Shown: positions 46,629-55,910, numbered from the stretch's first letter. The stretch is 64,000 bases of DNA from Phycisphaerales bacterium UBA2396 (GCA_002343325.1 DDSG01000091.1:10801-74800); one strand, 5' to 3'. Numbers and translations: made by a program. The notes: generated from the letters alone by a model not told the origin.

Positions 46629-46877
46629 TTATGGGACTGCTTCGATCCGCTTCACCTGAGGCACGTGGCTCATCAGGTTCCGCTCGATGCCCATCTTCAA
46701 GGTCATCGTGCTCGACGGGCAGCCCACGCACGCCCCGTGGAGGCGGATCCGCACCGTGCCATCGGGCGTCAGTTCAACGAACTCCACGTCCCCGCCGTCG
46801 GACTGCACCGCGGGGCGGATGAGATTGATGACCTTGCTGATCTTCACAAGGAGTTCGTTGTCCCCGGCGGTGCTCAT
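46629..46877 (-). CDS. NifU-family (Nfu-type) Fe-S scaffold protein
   Basis: 82 residues made of a single NifU C-terminal domain. The cluster-binding motif CVGCPSS has C50 and C53; the surrounding core VINLIRPAVQSDGGDVEFVEL and GTVRIRLHGAC is the family standard. Nfu proteins deliver Fe-S clusters to apo-proteins. ATG 46877; the frame is open far upstream on this strand but that part is antisense to the next gene. Divergent from the JAMM-like lipoprotein gene, with 75 bp between starts. Confidence 0.93.
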   Translation of the reverse strand: MSTAGDNELLVKISKVINLIRPAVQSDGGDVEFVELTPDGTVRIRLHGACVGCPSSTMTLKMGIERNLMSHVPQVKRIEAVP

Positions 46878-46952
46878 GCGTGCAACTCTAGGGGCATTGG
46901 GCGCGAGGTGGCGGCGTGCGGGCCTCGGGGGTTGGTCCATACACTCGCGCCG

Positions 46953-48464
46953 ATGACCAACCACCTCCGCCGCGCCCATGTCTGCTCGCCCATGGTCTTG
47001 CTGGCGCTCCTTGCCGGCTCCTGCGGCAGTTCGCCCCGCCAAGGCGAAGACCCGCTCAAGAACGTCCTCAACCCGAGCCAGTCCGTCAACACCCGAGTGG
47101 CGGCGGTGGGGGAGGCCTTCGACCGGGCGGTCGTCAAGTCCGACCGCGTCGCTCTGCGGAGCGAACTGTGGCCGCTGGTCTGGTCGCCCGAGACGCCCGG
47201 GCCTCTCAAGGCCGAGATCGTCACGCGCCTGCTCGCCGAGACGGACGCGGAAGTGGCGCAGGGCGTGCGAGAGGAACTGCGGCTCAACCTGCCCCACCAG
47301 ACCTCCCGTGACGTTGTCCGGCTGGTCAGCGACGCCGCCGCCGAGCGGGGCTGGACCGAGTACGTGCCCGCGCTCGTTCGGGCCTGGGCCCGCGGCGCTG
47401 AGGGCGAGACGGACGACACCCGCCCCGAGCGTCGCGCGGTCGAACGGCTCGCCCCGGGCAAGCCCATCGAGGAAGTGGTCTTCGGCGTCTTCACCGATCC
47501 CCCGCCCGACACCCCGGGCACGCGCCGCATGAAACTCGAAGAAACCTACCGCCTCAGCGCGTGGGACCTGCTCGCTCGGCTTGATCGAGACGGGCAGCGG
47601 CGGCTCGCGATGCTTCAGGCGTTCGTCGCGAGCGGCGAAACCCGCCCGTACATCGAGGAAGCGCTGGCCGCGCACCGTGAGCTGCTCGTGCTGCCGTTCT
47701 CGAGCGAGGAACTCCGCTGGGTTGCTCGCCTGCGCGATCGGCGTAACACCGCCAACGCCGCGTGGTGGACAGAGGCCTCTGCCGCGGTCAACGCGCTGGG
47801 CGCCGAACAGAGGTCGGGGCTTCAGTTGCGGCACGCCGAGTTTGTTCGGTTCGCGCGTGCGCACCGGCCGGCATGGATCACAATGTCGCGGGCCGAGCTG
47901 GCGAGTGAAGCGGCGCGCCGTTTCGAAGGACGCGAGGTCCGCACGGCGAGCGAGGGGCGGTCCTCCGGCCGGGACCCGATCACCGAGCGTTACACCCAGG
48001 CCGAGCCCCGGATGACCTGGGGTGATCTGCTCGCGGTGCTGGTGATCGACGACGCGTTGCAGGACAGCCGGACCATGAAGAGCCTCGCGACCTACGCCGA
48101 CTACGACCGGCGCGACACGACGACGGAGTACGGCGGGATCATCGAGACGACCCCCTCGGGCGGGTTCATGGCGACCCTCTACCAGCCCCGCCCCGGCCAG
48201 CGGCTCGGCGACGATCGCTTCATCGCCAGCGAGGACATGATCAACGCCTCGGACCGCGCGATCGCGCACTTCCACTTTCACGTGATGCAGCGGTTCAACG
48301 GGCGTGCGGCCGGGCCGAGCCTCGAAGACCTCGACTATTCCAATCGCTTCGGTCGGGCGTGCGTCGTGATGACGAGCATCGACACAAAGACGCTCGCGGC
48401 GGACTACTTCCAGCCGGGAATGATCGTGGTTGATCTGGGCGACTTTGTGCCGCCGCGGGACTAG
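46953..48464 (+). CDS. Lipoprotein with a C-terminal JAMM/DUF4329-like signature, function unknown
   Basis: 503 residues. Lipobox LAGSC (Cys at 24) after a short signal. Residues 45-340 are helical and Arg/Glu/Ala-rich with HEAT-like character (EIVTRLLAETDAEVAQGVREEL). The last ~120 residues contain TEYGGIIETTPSGGFMATLY (E392) and HFHFHVMQRF...GPSLEDLD, i.e. H441-x-H443-x12-S456-x2-D459. This pattern matches JAMM-type metalloproteases (Glu, HxH, S, D) in order, with a longer H-to-S gap, as in DUF4329. So a surface metallopeptidase-like domain is possible. No homologue is recognised by name. Its stop overlaps the convergent zinc-ribbon gene stop by 4 nt. Confidence 0.7.
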   Translation: MTNHLRRAHVCSPMVLLALLAGSCGSSPRQGEDPLKNVLNPSQSVNTRVAAVGEAFDRAVVKSDRVALRSELWPLVWSPETPGPLKAEIVTRLLAETDAEVAQGVREELRLNLPHQTSRDVVRLVSDAAAERGWTEYVPALVRAWARGAEGETDDTRPERRAVERLAPGKPIEEVVFGVFTDPPPDTPGTRRMKLEETYRLSAWDLLARLDRDGQRRLAMLQAFVASGETRPYIEEALAAHRELLVLPFSSEELRWVARLRDRRNTANAAWWTEASAAVNALGAEQRSGLQLRHAEFVRFARAHRPAWITMSRAELASEAARRFEGREVRTASEGRSSGRDPITERYTQAEPRMTWGDLLAVLVIDDALQDSRTMKSLATYADYDRRDTTTEYGGIIETTPSGGFMATLYQPRPGQRLGDDRFIASEDMINASDRAIAHFHFHVMQRFNGRAAGPSLEDLDYSNRFGRACVVMTSIDTKTLAADYFQPGMIVVDLGDFVPPRD

Positions 48465-49432
48465 ACCAGCCTCAGCGTCGCATCGAGTTTCCATGCGCCG
48501 CCGCAGCCTGTGCAGAGCGTGGTCTGATCGATCAGCGATGGCGTGGCGTCGAGCGTCGTGCCGCAGGCGGGGCACCGCTGTTCGGCGAGCGATTGCTGGG
48601 CGGCGTGCAGGCGGACGACCTTGGGCGCGCGCACAAGACGCAGCAGTGTGAGCAGCCCCGCTCCCCCGCAGAGCAGCGAGAAGATGACACGGGCGAGGAT
48701 CGGATCGGTCCCGAAGAGTCTTGCGGCGAGGGGCGACACGGCCGCGAAGGTCACGCACGCCAACGCGAGCCATGCGAGCGACATTCCGCGCAGACGCCAG
48801 ACCTCTGTGGGTGTACGGAGCGGGCGATACAGCAGAACCCTCCGACCTCTCGCGTCTGAGATCGCGACCTTCCGGTGCGGGTGTTCGAGGGGTTTGGGCT
48901 CGGGCTGGCGGAATTCCGGCGACTGCGCCTTCCACGCGTCGACGCGCCACGCCGCACCGCACTCGGGGCAGGGCGTGCACCCGTCGGCTTCGGGCGAGAG
49001 CGATTCGAGCGTGTACGTGCAGGCGCCGCAGCGATCGGAAGTGATGAGTCGAGCGGAGCGCAGGCGGATCTCCTTGCGGCTCGTACGCAGGTCTGATCGG
49101 CGCGCGTCGATGAGCACGACAATCACCAGAGCACCGATCATCAGAAGGGCCATCGTCGCCGGGCTGATGCCCAGAGTTCCGCCCAGCCTGCGCGAGATGC
49201 GCCATCCGACCAGCAGAATGCCGTACAGCCCGGCCAGCAGCAGCAGCACCGAGAGCGCGAGCAGCAGCCGATCGCGCCAGGGGCGTGGCGGCCGCGGGGG
49301 GCCCACGATCGGCGGGGGCTCATCCTCCATCGCCTCGGCCTGCTGAACCGCCTGAGGCTGGATGGTGACCTCCACCCCGCGGTCGTCGAGGATCGTCTGC
49401 GCGGGCGGGTTCACGAGGTCGCGCAGACGCAT
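48461..49432 (-). CDS. Membrane protein with two zinc ribbons, translationally coupled to dus
   Basis: 323 residues from the ATG at 49432, which overlaps the dus stop as TGATG. A Pro-rich N-terminus (PPPIVGPPRPPRPWRD), two membrane helices (about 55-74 and 94-112), a first ribbon (CGAC...CTPCPECG), two more helices (~215-255), and a C-terminal ribbon (CPACG...CTGCG). Function unknown. The coupling to dus says it is made with the tRNA-modifying enzyme, but does not show a shared role. Confidence 0.72.
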   Translation of the reverse strand: MRLRDLVNPPAQTILDDRGVEVTIQPQAVQQAEAMEDEPPPIVGPPRPPRPWRDRLLLALSVLLLLAGLYGILLVGWRISRRLGGTLGISPATMALLMIGALVIVVLIDARRSDLRTSRKEIRLRSARLITSDRCGACTYTLESLSPEADGCTPCPECGAAWRVDAWKAQSPEFRQPEPKPLEHPHRKVAISDARGRRVLLYRPLRTPTEVWRLRGMSLAWLALACVTFAAVSPLAARLFGTDPILARVIFSLLCGGAGLLTLLRLVRAPKVVRLHAAQQSLAEQRCPACGTTLDATPSLIDQTTLCTGCGGAWKLDATLRLV

Positions 49433-50634
49433 CAGATCGGCTCGGCGCCCGAATGCTCCGCCGCCGGCTCGATCCCGCCGCGAAGTTCGCCCGCCTCGAA
49501 CCGGGCGAGCGCGTCGAGCACGGCGTTGGGCCCGTCGGCGAGGCGGATCGCTTCCTTGAAGGGCTTGACGCTTTCCATCTTCCCGTTGTCGAGCTGCCGT
49601 TGCAGCCGCTTGGCGAACCAACTGATCCGCCGACGGATCTGGAACATCGCGTAGCGTTCGTCGCGCTGTTCGAGCATGAGCGAGAAGAACCGGCGGATCG
49701 TGGCGAGCATCTCGGCCTCGCTGGGCGGGGCGGGCTTCCGCCCGGTCATCAGGTACGACCAGGTGTCGCGGAAGATCCAGGGCGTGCTCAACGCCCCGCG
49801 GCCGATCATCACGCCCTCGCAGCCCGTCTCCAGGATCATGTTGGCGGCGTCCTCGGGCTCGCGCACATCCCCGTTGCCGATCACCGGGATCGCCCCACCG
49901 ACCGCGTCGACCACCGCCGCGATGCCCGCCAGGCGGACCGAGCCCTGGAACTTGTCCTCGGTGGTGCGACCGTGGACGGTCACCGCGGCGACGCCCACGT
50001 CCGCCAGCATCCGCGCCAAGTGCGGCGAGCAGGCGTTGCCGGTCTCAAAGTCGCTCGTGTGCCAGCAGAGACGCATCTTGCACGTGAGAGGCACCGGCCC
50101 CGACCCGAGCACGCGGGCGGCCTTGCCCTCGCCGCAGGCGTGCTCGTGCCCACCGCACGCGTGGGCCGCCCCGGGCCGCTGTGCATCCCCGAGCCTGTGC
50201 GCCCACTCTTCGGCGCTGAGGGGGCAGCGATCGAGCTCCTCGCGCACGCGCTTGGCGATCGCCACGGCCCGGGAGAGGTCGGTGAGCAGCTTCGACCCGC
50301 CGTCCTTCTTGGTCACCTTGTCGACCGGGCACCCCATGTTGATGTCGACGACCGTGGCACCGTGTTCGACGGCCCATCGCGCCCCCTGGGCCATGATCTC
50401 CGGGTCGCTGCCGTAGAGCTGCATGCCGACCGGCTTGTCGTAGTCGTTGGTCTTGGCGAGGTCGAGGCTGGTGGCGGTGCCGCGGAGAAGCCCTTGGGGG
50501 CTCAGGAGATCGGTGCAGGCGAGCCCGACGCCTCCCCATTCCCGGCAGACCATGCGGAAGGCCAAGTCGCAGTACCCGGCGATGGGCGCCAGAAGGAGGT
50601 TGGTGTTGAGTTGGATCGGGCCGATCCGCAGCAT
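49432..50634 (-). CDS. dus: tRNA-dihydrouridine synthase with a His/Cys-rich insertion
   Basis: FMN enzyme reducing uridine to dihydrouridine in tRNA D-loops. 400 residues: LLLAPIAGYCDLAFR, the active-site region DINMGCPVDKVTKKDGGSKLL (catalytic Cys102), VTVHGRT and IPVIGNGDV. After VREEL (~134) an insertion of about 45 residues precedes PLTCKMRL; it contains HACGGHEHACG (158-168), a possible metal-binding cluster. Typical Dus proteins (~320-350) have nothing there. DusB subgroup by the GCPVDKV motif. Start ATG 50634. Confidence 0.93.
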   Translation of the reverse strand: MLRIGPIQLNTNLLLAPIAGYCDLAFRMVCREWGGVGLACTDLLSPQGLLRGTATSLDLAKTNDYDKPVGMQLYGSDPEIMAQGARWAVEHGATVVDINMGCPVDKVTKKDGGSKLLTDLSRAVAIAKRVREELDRCPLSAEEWAHRLGDAQRPGAAHACGGHEHACGEGKAARVLGSGPVPLTCKMRLCWHTSDFETGNACSPHLARMLADVGVAAVTVHGRTTEDKFQGSVRLAGIAAVVDAVGGAIPVIGNGDVREPEDAANMILETGCEGVMIGRGALSTPWIFRDTWSYLMTGRKPAPPSEAEMLATIRRFFSLMLEQRDERYAMFQIRRRISWFAKRLQRQLDNGKMESVKPFKEAIRLADGPNAVLDALARFEAGELRGGIEPAAEHSGAEPI

Positions 50635-50693
50635 GCCCGGATCGTAGGGAACGCACGCCGGGACGACGCCGGCGGGCCCTACACTGCCGCCCG

Positions 50694-52250
50694 GTGTACC
50701 ACGCCCTGCTGACCCGAAAGTACCTGACGACCAAGATCATGCCCCTGCTGGCATCGCTCGCGGTCATGTTGTGCACGGGCATGGTGATCGTCGTCTGGTC
50801 GGTGATGGGGGGGTTCCTGAGGCACCTGGTCGACAGCGGGCGATCCCTGGTGGGCGACGTGGTGGTCGACTGGCCAAACGTGGGCTTCCCGCACTATGAC
50901 GAGTTGATCCGCCGGCTCGAGGCCCGCCCCGAGATCGAGGCCGCCAGCCCCGCGATCGTCAGTTACGCCCTGTGCGTGCTGCCCGACGGGCGCAAGGAAA
51001 TGGTGATGATCCGCGGGATCGACGGGGCTTCGTTCGAGCGGGTGACGGGCTTTGACCGCGCCCTCTACTGGAAGCCCACAACCGAGCCCGCCAGGCGCGA
51101 CACGAAGCGCGAGGACCCTCGCCTCAACCCGCAGTACGCGGGCGTGCTCAACAACGTCTTCGAGGCCGGCCGCACGCTGACCGTTCCCGCGCCCGGGGGC
51201 GTGCGCGTGCCGGCGGTGGTGCCCGGGATCGAGGTGACGGGGTACAGCCGCCGGTCGCCGCTTGGGTTCTACTCGACCGGGTTCGGCCGCCTCAGCCCGC
51301 CCGACGCGGCGGGGGGCGAGCGATGGGGTGAGGTCTTCACGCCCAAGGACGTCTCGCTGACGCTGCATTGCGTTCCCGTCGACAGCAAGGGGAACATTCT
51401 GGACGTGGTCAGCCGGACGTTTCCCGTCGCCAACGAGTTCCAGACGGGCGTCTACGAGGTGGACCGAAAGACGGTGCTCGTGGAGTTCGCGGAGCTGCAG
51501 CGGCTTCTCAAGATGGACGCCGCGGGCGCCATCGACGCCGCCACCAGGCCCGGCACGGTGGGCGTCGGCCCGGACGGGCGGGAGTCGTTCGTGCTGCCCA
51601 ATGTGGTCGGCGTCAGCCCCGCCCGCGCGACGACCGTGTACGTGCGCGGCAAGGGCGAGGTCGGCAACGCCGAGGAGCTCAAGGCGATCGTCACCGAGGT
51701 CTACACGAAGTTCGCCGTGGATCATCCGGACGCGCCGGCGGCGGGGATCATCGGGATCGGAACCTGGCGCGACCAGAACCGCATGATGATCGCCGCCGTC
51801 GAGAAGGAGACTGGGCTTGTCCTCATCCTCTTCTCGTTCATCTCCGTGACGGCCGTCTTCCTCGTGCTGGCGATCTTCTGGTCGATGGTGGCCGAAAAAA
51901 CCAAGGACATCGGCATCCTGCGTGCGCTGGGCGCCAGCCGATCGGGTGTGGCGTGGCTCTGGATCCGCTACGGGCTCGCCATCGGGGTGGTGGGGGCTCT
52001 GGGCGGGGGCACGCTCGCCTACTTCGTCGTCACCAACATCAACGAGATCCACGAGTGGATCGGGCAGACCACGGGCACGTTCGTGTGGGACCCGCGCGTC
52101 TACTACTTCTCGGAGATCCCCGCGCGCTTCAAGTGGTTCGACGCATCGATCGTCGTTGTCGCCGGTGTTCTGTCGAGCGGCATCGGCGCCTTTGTTCCCG
52201 CCCTGCGGGCCGCCCGTCTCGATCCGGTTCGTGCCCTGCGCTTCGAGTAA
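50694..52250 (+). CDS. ABC transporter permease, FtsX/LolC-like
   Basis: 518 residues with GTG start. An N-terminal TM helix (~17-40), a ~320-residue periplasmic domain (MacB_PCD-like) and three C-terminal helices (VLILFSFISVTAVFLVLAIF, YGLAIGVVGALGGGTLAYFVV, ASIVVVAGVLSSGIGAFVPAL), ending in RAARLDPVRALRFE, a family hallmark. With the ATPase 2 bp downstream it forms a LolCDE/MacB-type complex, probably lipoprotein release or export of another envelope substrate. Only one permease gene is seen, so it may be a homodimer. Confidence 0.87.
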   Translation: MYHALLTRKYLTTKIMPLLASLAVMLCTGMVIVVWSVMGGFLRHLVDSGRSLVGDVVVDWPNVGFPHYDELIRRLEARPEIEAASPAIVSYALCVLPDGRKEMVMIRGIDGASFERVTGFDRALYWKPTTEPARRDTKREDPRLNPQYAGVLNNVFEAGRTLTVPAPGGVRVPAVVPGIEVTGYSRRSPLGFYSTGFGRLSPPDAAGGERWGEVFTPKDVSLTLHCVPVDSKGNILDVVSRTFPVANEFQTGVYEVDRKTVLVEFAELQRLLKMDAAGAIDAATRPGTVGVGPDGRESFVLPNVVGVSPARATTVYVRGKGEVGNAEELKAIVTEVYTKFAVDHPDAPAAGIIGIGTWRDQNRMMIAAVEKETGLVLILFSFISVTAVFLVLAIFWSMVAEKTKDIGILRALGASRSGVAWLWIRYGLAIGVVGALGGGTLAYFVVTNINEIHEWIGQTTGTFVWDPRVYYFSEIPARFKWFDASIVVVAGVLSSGIGAFVPALRAARLDPVRALRFE

Positions 52251-52252
52251 CC

Positions 52253-52954
52253 ATGCCGCTGATCGCCGCCGCCAACCTCCGCAAGACCTACCGCCTCGGG
52301 CGCGTCGACGTCCCCGTGCTGCGTGGCGTTGAGATCTCGGTCGAGCCGGGCGAGTTCGTGGCGATCCTCGGCGCCTCGGGCTCGGGCAAGTCCACCCTGC
52401 TTCACCTTCTGGGCGCCCTCGACCGACCGGACCGGGGCGACCCCGCCCCCAGCATTCGCTATCGCGATGAGGAACTCGTCGGCAGGTCCGCCTCGACCCT
52501 CGACCAGTACCGCACCACGCAGGTGGGCTTTGTCTTCCAGTTCTACCACCTGCTCCCGGAGCTGACGACTTTGGAGAACGTGCTCCTGGGCGCGATGATC
52601 GCGCAGGGGAGGCTCCGCTTTACCGCAAGCCGGGCCGAGCACGTCCGCCACGCCACCAACCTGCTCGAACGCGTCGGGCTTGGGCATCGCCTGCGCCACA
52701 GGCCGACCGAGCTCTCCGGCGGCGAGCGCCAGCGGGCGGCTCTGGCCCGGGCCCTGATGAACGCCCCCCCGCTGGTTCTGGCGGATGAGCCAACGGGCAA
52801 CCTCGACCGCGTCACCGGCGCCAAAATCCTCGATCTTTTCAGCGAGATGCACCGCCAGGGGCAGACCATCGTCGTCGTGACCCACGACGAGGCCACCGCC
52901 GAGCGAGCCCAGCGCGTCCTCCGGCTGGTCGACGGGCAGATGGTCAAGGCTTGA
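52253..52954 (+). CDS. ABC transporter ATP-binding protein, LolD-like
   Basis: 233 residues: Walker A GASGSGKST, Q-loop VFQFYHLLPELT, signature LSGGERQRAALARAL, Walker B PPLVLADEPTGNLD and H-loop VVTHD. The Q-loop sequence (FVFQFYHLLPELT) is characteristic of the LolD/MacB family. ATG 2 bp after the permease stop, so coupled with it. Confidence 0.92.
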   Translation: MPLIAAANLRKTYRLGRVDVPVLRGVEISVEPGEFVAILGASGSGKSTLLHLLGALDRPDRGDPAPSIRYRDEELVGRSASTLDQYRTTQVGFVFQFYHLLPELTTLENVLLGAMIAQGRLRFTASRAEHVRHATNLLERVGLGHRLRHRPTELSGGERQRAALARALMNAPPLVLADEPTGNLDRVTGAKILDLFSEMHRQGQTIVVVTHDEATAERAQRVLRLVDGQMVKA

Positions 52955-53008
52955 CCCCGGCCCCCTGATGGACACCTGCCAATCCCCGTCCGTACACTCT
53001 GCCACCTT

Positions 53009-54319
53009 ATGCCGACTTGGATCACCCCCCAACTGGTCGTTTCTGCGGTCACCATCTTCGTGGTGGTCCACGTCATCCTGATCATCTGCGCCTACGCCGT
53101 GCAGGCCGAACGCAAGATCTCGGCGTACATCCAGGACCGCATCGGTCCCAACCGCACGGGCTTTGACTTCGGCCTGCCCCAGCTCTCATTCCTCAAGGGC
53201 ATGCTCGGGCTCGGTCAGCCTCTCGCCGACGGCATCAAGTTTCTGGTCAAGGAAGACTTCACGCCCAACCGCGTCGACAAGGTCCTCTTCACGCTCGCCC
53301 CGGCGATCATCATCGTCCCCGCCCTCATCGGCTTCATCATCATCCCGTGGGGCGGGCTGTGGAACGGCAACGTCTTCGGCTACCAGTTGTTCGAAGGCGA
53401 GGTCGCCATCGTCGGCGCCGACATCAACATCGGCATCGTCTATCTGCTCGCGGTCGCCGCCCTGGGGGTCTACGGCGTGACGATCGGCGGCTGGGCCTCC
53501 AACAACAAGTTCTCGTTCCTGGGTGGTCTTCGCGCCACCGCCCAGATGCTCTCCTACGAGATCCCGATGGGCCTGGCGATCCTCGCGGTGCTGCTGCTCG
53601 TCGGCTCGCTCCGCCCGCTCGACATCATCGCGTACCAGAACGAGCACGGGTGGCTCGTCTTCTCCCACCCGCTGGCCTGCCTGATCTTCTACATCTGTGC
53701 GCTGGCCGAGTCCAACCGCGCCCCCTTCGACAACGCCGAGGCCGAGCAGGAACTCGTCGGCGGGTACCACACCGAGTACTCCTCGATGCGGTTCGCTCTC
53801 TTCTTCCTGGCCGAGTACGCCCACCTTGTCACTGGTTCGGCGTTCTTCGTGCTGCTCTTCTTCGGCGGGTTCGAGCTGCTGCCCTTCATGGAGACCTGGG
53901 GGCTCGCCGCGACGGGTCTTGGCGCGGTTCTGCTCAAGTGCGGCGTCTTCTTCGGCAAGACGATCCTGGTCGTCTGCTTCGCCATGCTCGTCCGCTGGTC
54001 GCTGCCCCGCCTCCGCTACGACCAGGTCATGATGATGGCCTGGTCCGCGCTCATCCCCGTCACCCTCGCGATCGTGATGCTCACCAGCGTCATGGTCTAT
54101 CTCGGGAAGACCCAGTGGTACTGGATGCTCGCGGGCAACGCGGCGATCGGCGCCGTGCTGCTGGCGATCCAGCCCATCCTGCCCAAGAACATCCCCAACC
54201 GCAAGATCCCGCTGTACGGGTCCCGCTTCAGCCCGATGCCCGGCGAACGCGTCAGCACGCGGGCGACGCCCGGCCTGGCGACCGAAGATCGCCCGATCGA
54301 AGGCTCGCTCCCGGCCTGA
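53009..54319 (+). CDS. nuoH: NADH-quinone oxidoreductase subunit H
   Basis: 436 residues, membrane subunit of complex I at the quinone site. Conserved parts: AERKISAYIQDRIGPNRTG, GLGQPLADGIKFLVKEDFTP, and the E-channel signature AESNRAPFDNAEAEQELVGGYHTEYSSMRFALFFLAEY. About eight to nine membrane helices; the C-terminus has ~60 extra soluble residues with SPMPGERVS. No other nuo gene is in the window, so it stands alone here; the rest must lie elsewhere. It starts 55 bp after lolD. Confidence 0.95.
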   Translation: MPTWITPQLVVSAVTIFVVVHVILIICAYAVQAERKISAYIQDRIGPNRTGFDFGLPQLSFLKGMLGLGQPLADGIKFLVKEDFTPNRVDKVLFTLAPAIIIVPALIGFIIIPWGGLWNGNVFGYQLFEGEVAIVGADINIGIVYLLAVAALGVYGVTIGGWASNNKFSFLGGLRATAQMLSYEIPMGLAILAVLLLVGSLRPLDIIAYQNEHGWLVFSHPLACLIFYICALAESNRAPFDNAEAEQELVGGYHTEYSSMRFALFFLAEYAHLVTGSAFFVLLFFGGFELLPFMETWGLAATGLGAVLLKCGVFFGKTILVVCFAMLVRWSLPRLRYDQVMMMAWSALIPVTLAIVMLTSVMVYLGKTQWYWMLAGNAAIGAVLLAIQPILPKNIPNRKIPLYGSRFSPMPGERVSTRATPGLATEDRPIEGSLPA

Positions 54320-54331
54320 CCCGCGGGCGCG

Positions 54332-55819
54332 TCAGGCCGCCTTGGCGCCCGATGCGCCGGCAGACGACTCGTAGATCTTGACGCAATTCCCGCCCGCGGT
54401 GCGAGCGGCCTGCGTCGCGGACGCCGCCGCTCGAACGATCGACGACGCGTCGGCAAACCCAGTCGCCAGTTCGGCGCCAAAGTGCACCACGCCGATGCTG
54501 ATCCCCACGCCGTGCCCGCTGTCGGTGCAGAGCTTCGAGGCGGCCTTGCGGAAGTCGTCCGCCGCCCGGTTGATCTCGGTCGTTGAGGAGCCGGCGATCG
54601 TGACGGTGAAGATCCACCCCCCGAGGTGACAAATCGCCGCACCCAGCGAGGTGAACTGCTTGCGGAGCGCCGCCGACAACGCCGCCAGCACGGGCCTGCC
54701 CGCCTCACTGTCGGGCGTCAGCCCGGGCACGTCCGCGACGATGTTGAGCAGCGAGGCGGTGTCCCCGTCCTCCTTCGCCACGCGGTACGCGCGACGCAGC
54801 CCCCAGTCGAAGCCCTTGCGCCCCATCAGCCCCGTCGCCGGGTTGATGTCCGCCGGGTCGATCAGCAGCAGCTCGATCGCCCCGCCGCCCGTGGGAGTCG
54901 CCTCGGCGCCGACCTTGGCCAGTTCCGACTCGGCCTTGCGCTCGATCGCCTCGGTCTCGCCAGCGACGCCGATGTCGAGCTTGAAGAGATCCGCCATCGC
55001 CTTGGTGGCCGATCGGGCCCGCTCGAGCGAAGTGTCGACCACGTCGGACTTGAGCCCGAGCCACTGATCCGCCTTGGCATAGAGCTTGCGCAGCGAGTCC
55101 TGCGTCTCGGTCCCGAGGATGACGTCGTGCACCAGATTGCCAAGCCCGACCGCCTGCACGATCTCGACGTGCTGGTTCGGCGCAGCCGTGGGGCGCTCGT
55201 GGTACTTCACGGGCAGCACCAGCGCGTCCGGCAGCTTCCATCGCTGCGCCAGCATGGCGCCGATATCCGGGTGCTGCACCTCGAACGACGACAGCTCGGC
55301 GCGCACAAGCTTGCGATGATCCCCGCCCGTCGACTTGAGCACCGCCAGGTACTCCTCGCCCAGTGCGCGGTACATCGCCATCACCCCGATATCCTGCAGA
55401 AGACCGGCGATGAACGCCTCGTCGCCGTACTTCTTCCCGGCCGCCTCGACGAGGCACTTGGCGCCCACCGCCGTGAACATGCCCCGACGCCAGTAGTCCT
55501 GATAATCGAACCCGTCGCCCTCGCGGATTTCAACCGACGACACGAGCGAGAAGCCCAGCACCAGCGCCTTGACGGGCGAAAGGCCGAGCATGACGAGCGC
55601 TTTGTTGATGTTCCCGCAGCGTTCGCGCAAGCCGTAGAACGACGAATTGACTGTGCGCAGCACCTTGGCGGACAGGGCCTGATCGTTCTGGATCGTCTTG
55701 GCGAGCTCGGGGATCTTGACATTGGGGTCCGAGCAGAGCTCGATCACCCTCAGCGCCACCATCGGCAGCGATGGCAGTGAAGGGCATGCCAAAATCTCTT
55801 CCAGCATTTCGCTGTTCAT
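54332..55819 (-). CDS. HDOD-domain protein with degenerate GGDEF-like C-terminus
   Basis: 495 residues. The N-terminal half is an HDOD domain: LPSLPMVALRVIELCSDPNVKIPELAKTIQNDQALSAKVLRTVNSSFYGL, then GLLQDIGVMAM, where HD is replaced by QD. The C-terminal ~170 residues resemble GGDEF-type cyclase folds (ATGLMGRKGFDWGLRRAYRVAKEDG) but at the active site has LGGWIFTV instead of GGDEF, so diguanylate synthesis is unlikely. HDOD proteins act as signalling adaptors. It is convergent with nuoH by 12 bp. Confidence 0.87.
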   Translation of the reverse strand: MNSEMLEEILACPSLPSLPMVALRVIELCSDPNVKIPELAKTIQNDQALSAKVLRTVNSSFYGLRERCGNINKALVMLGLSPVKALVLGFSLVSSVEIREGDGFDYQDYWRRGMFTAVGAKCLVEAAGKKYGDEAFIAGLLQDIGVMAMYRALGEEYLAVLKSTGGDHRKLVRAELSSFEVQHPDIGAMLAQRWKLPDALVLPVKYHERPTAAPNQHVEIVQAVGLGNLVHDVILGTETQDSLRKLYAKADQWLGLKSDVVDTSLERARSATKAMADLFKLDIGVAGETEAIERKAESELAKVGAEATPTGGGAIELLLIDPADINPATGLMGRKGFDWGLRRAYRVAKEDGDTASLLNIVADVPGLTPDSEAGRPVLAALSAALRKQFTSLGAAICHLGGWIFTVTIAGSSTTEINRAADDFRKAASKLCTDSGHGVGISIGVVHFGAELATGFADASSIVRAAASATQAARTAGGNCVKIYESSAGASGAKAA

Positions 55820-55910
55820 AACGCCTGTCTTTCCGGCCGCGCTCAGGCCTGATGTCCGCCCGGGGTCTTTACCCCCGACATGGCTTCATCGGCGACGTTG
55901 CCGTCCGACT

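Noticed and set aside
46878..49205. Long open extension upstream of the nfu-like gene on the minus strand
   Set aside because: Antisense to the JAMM-like lipoprotein; only the last 82 codons match the NifU domain, directly after an ATG.
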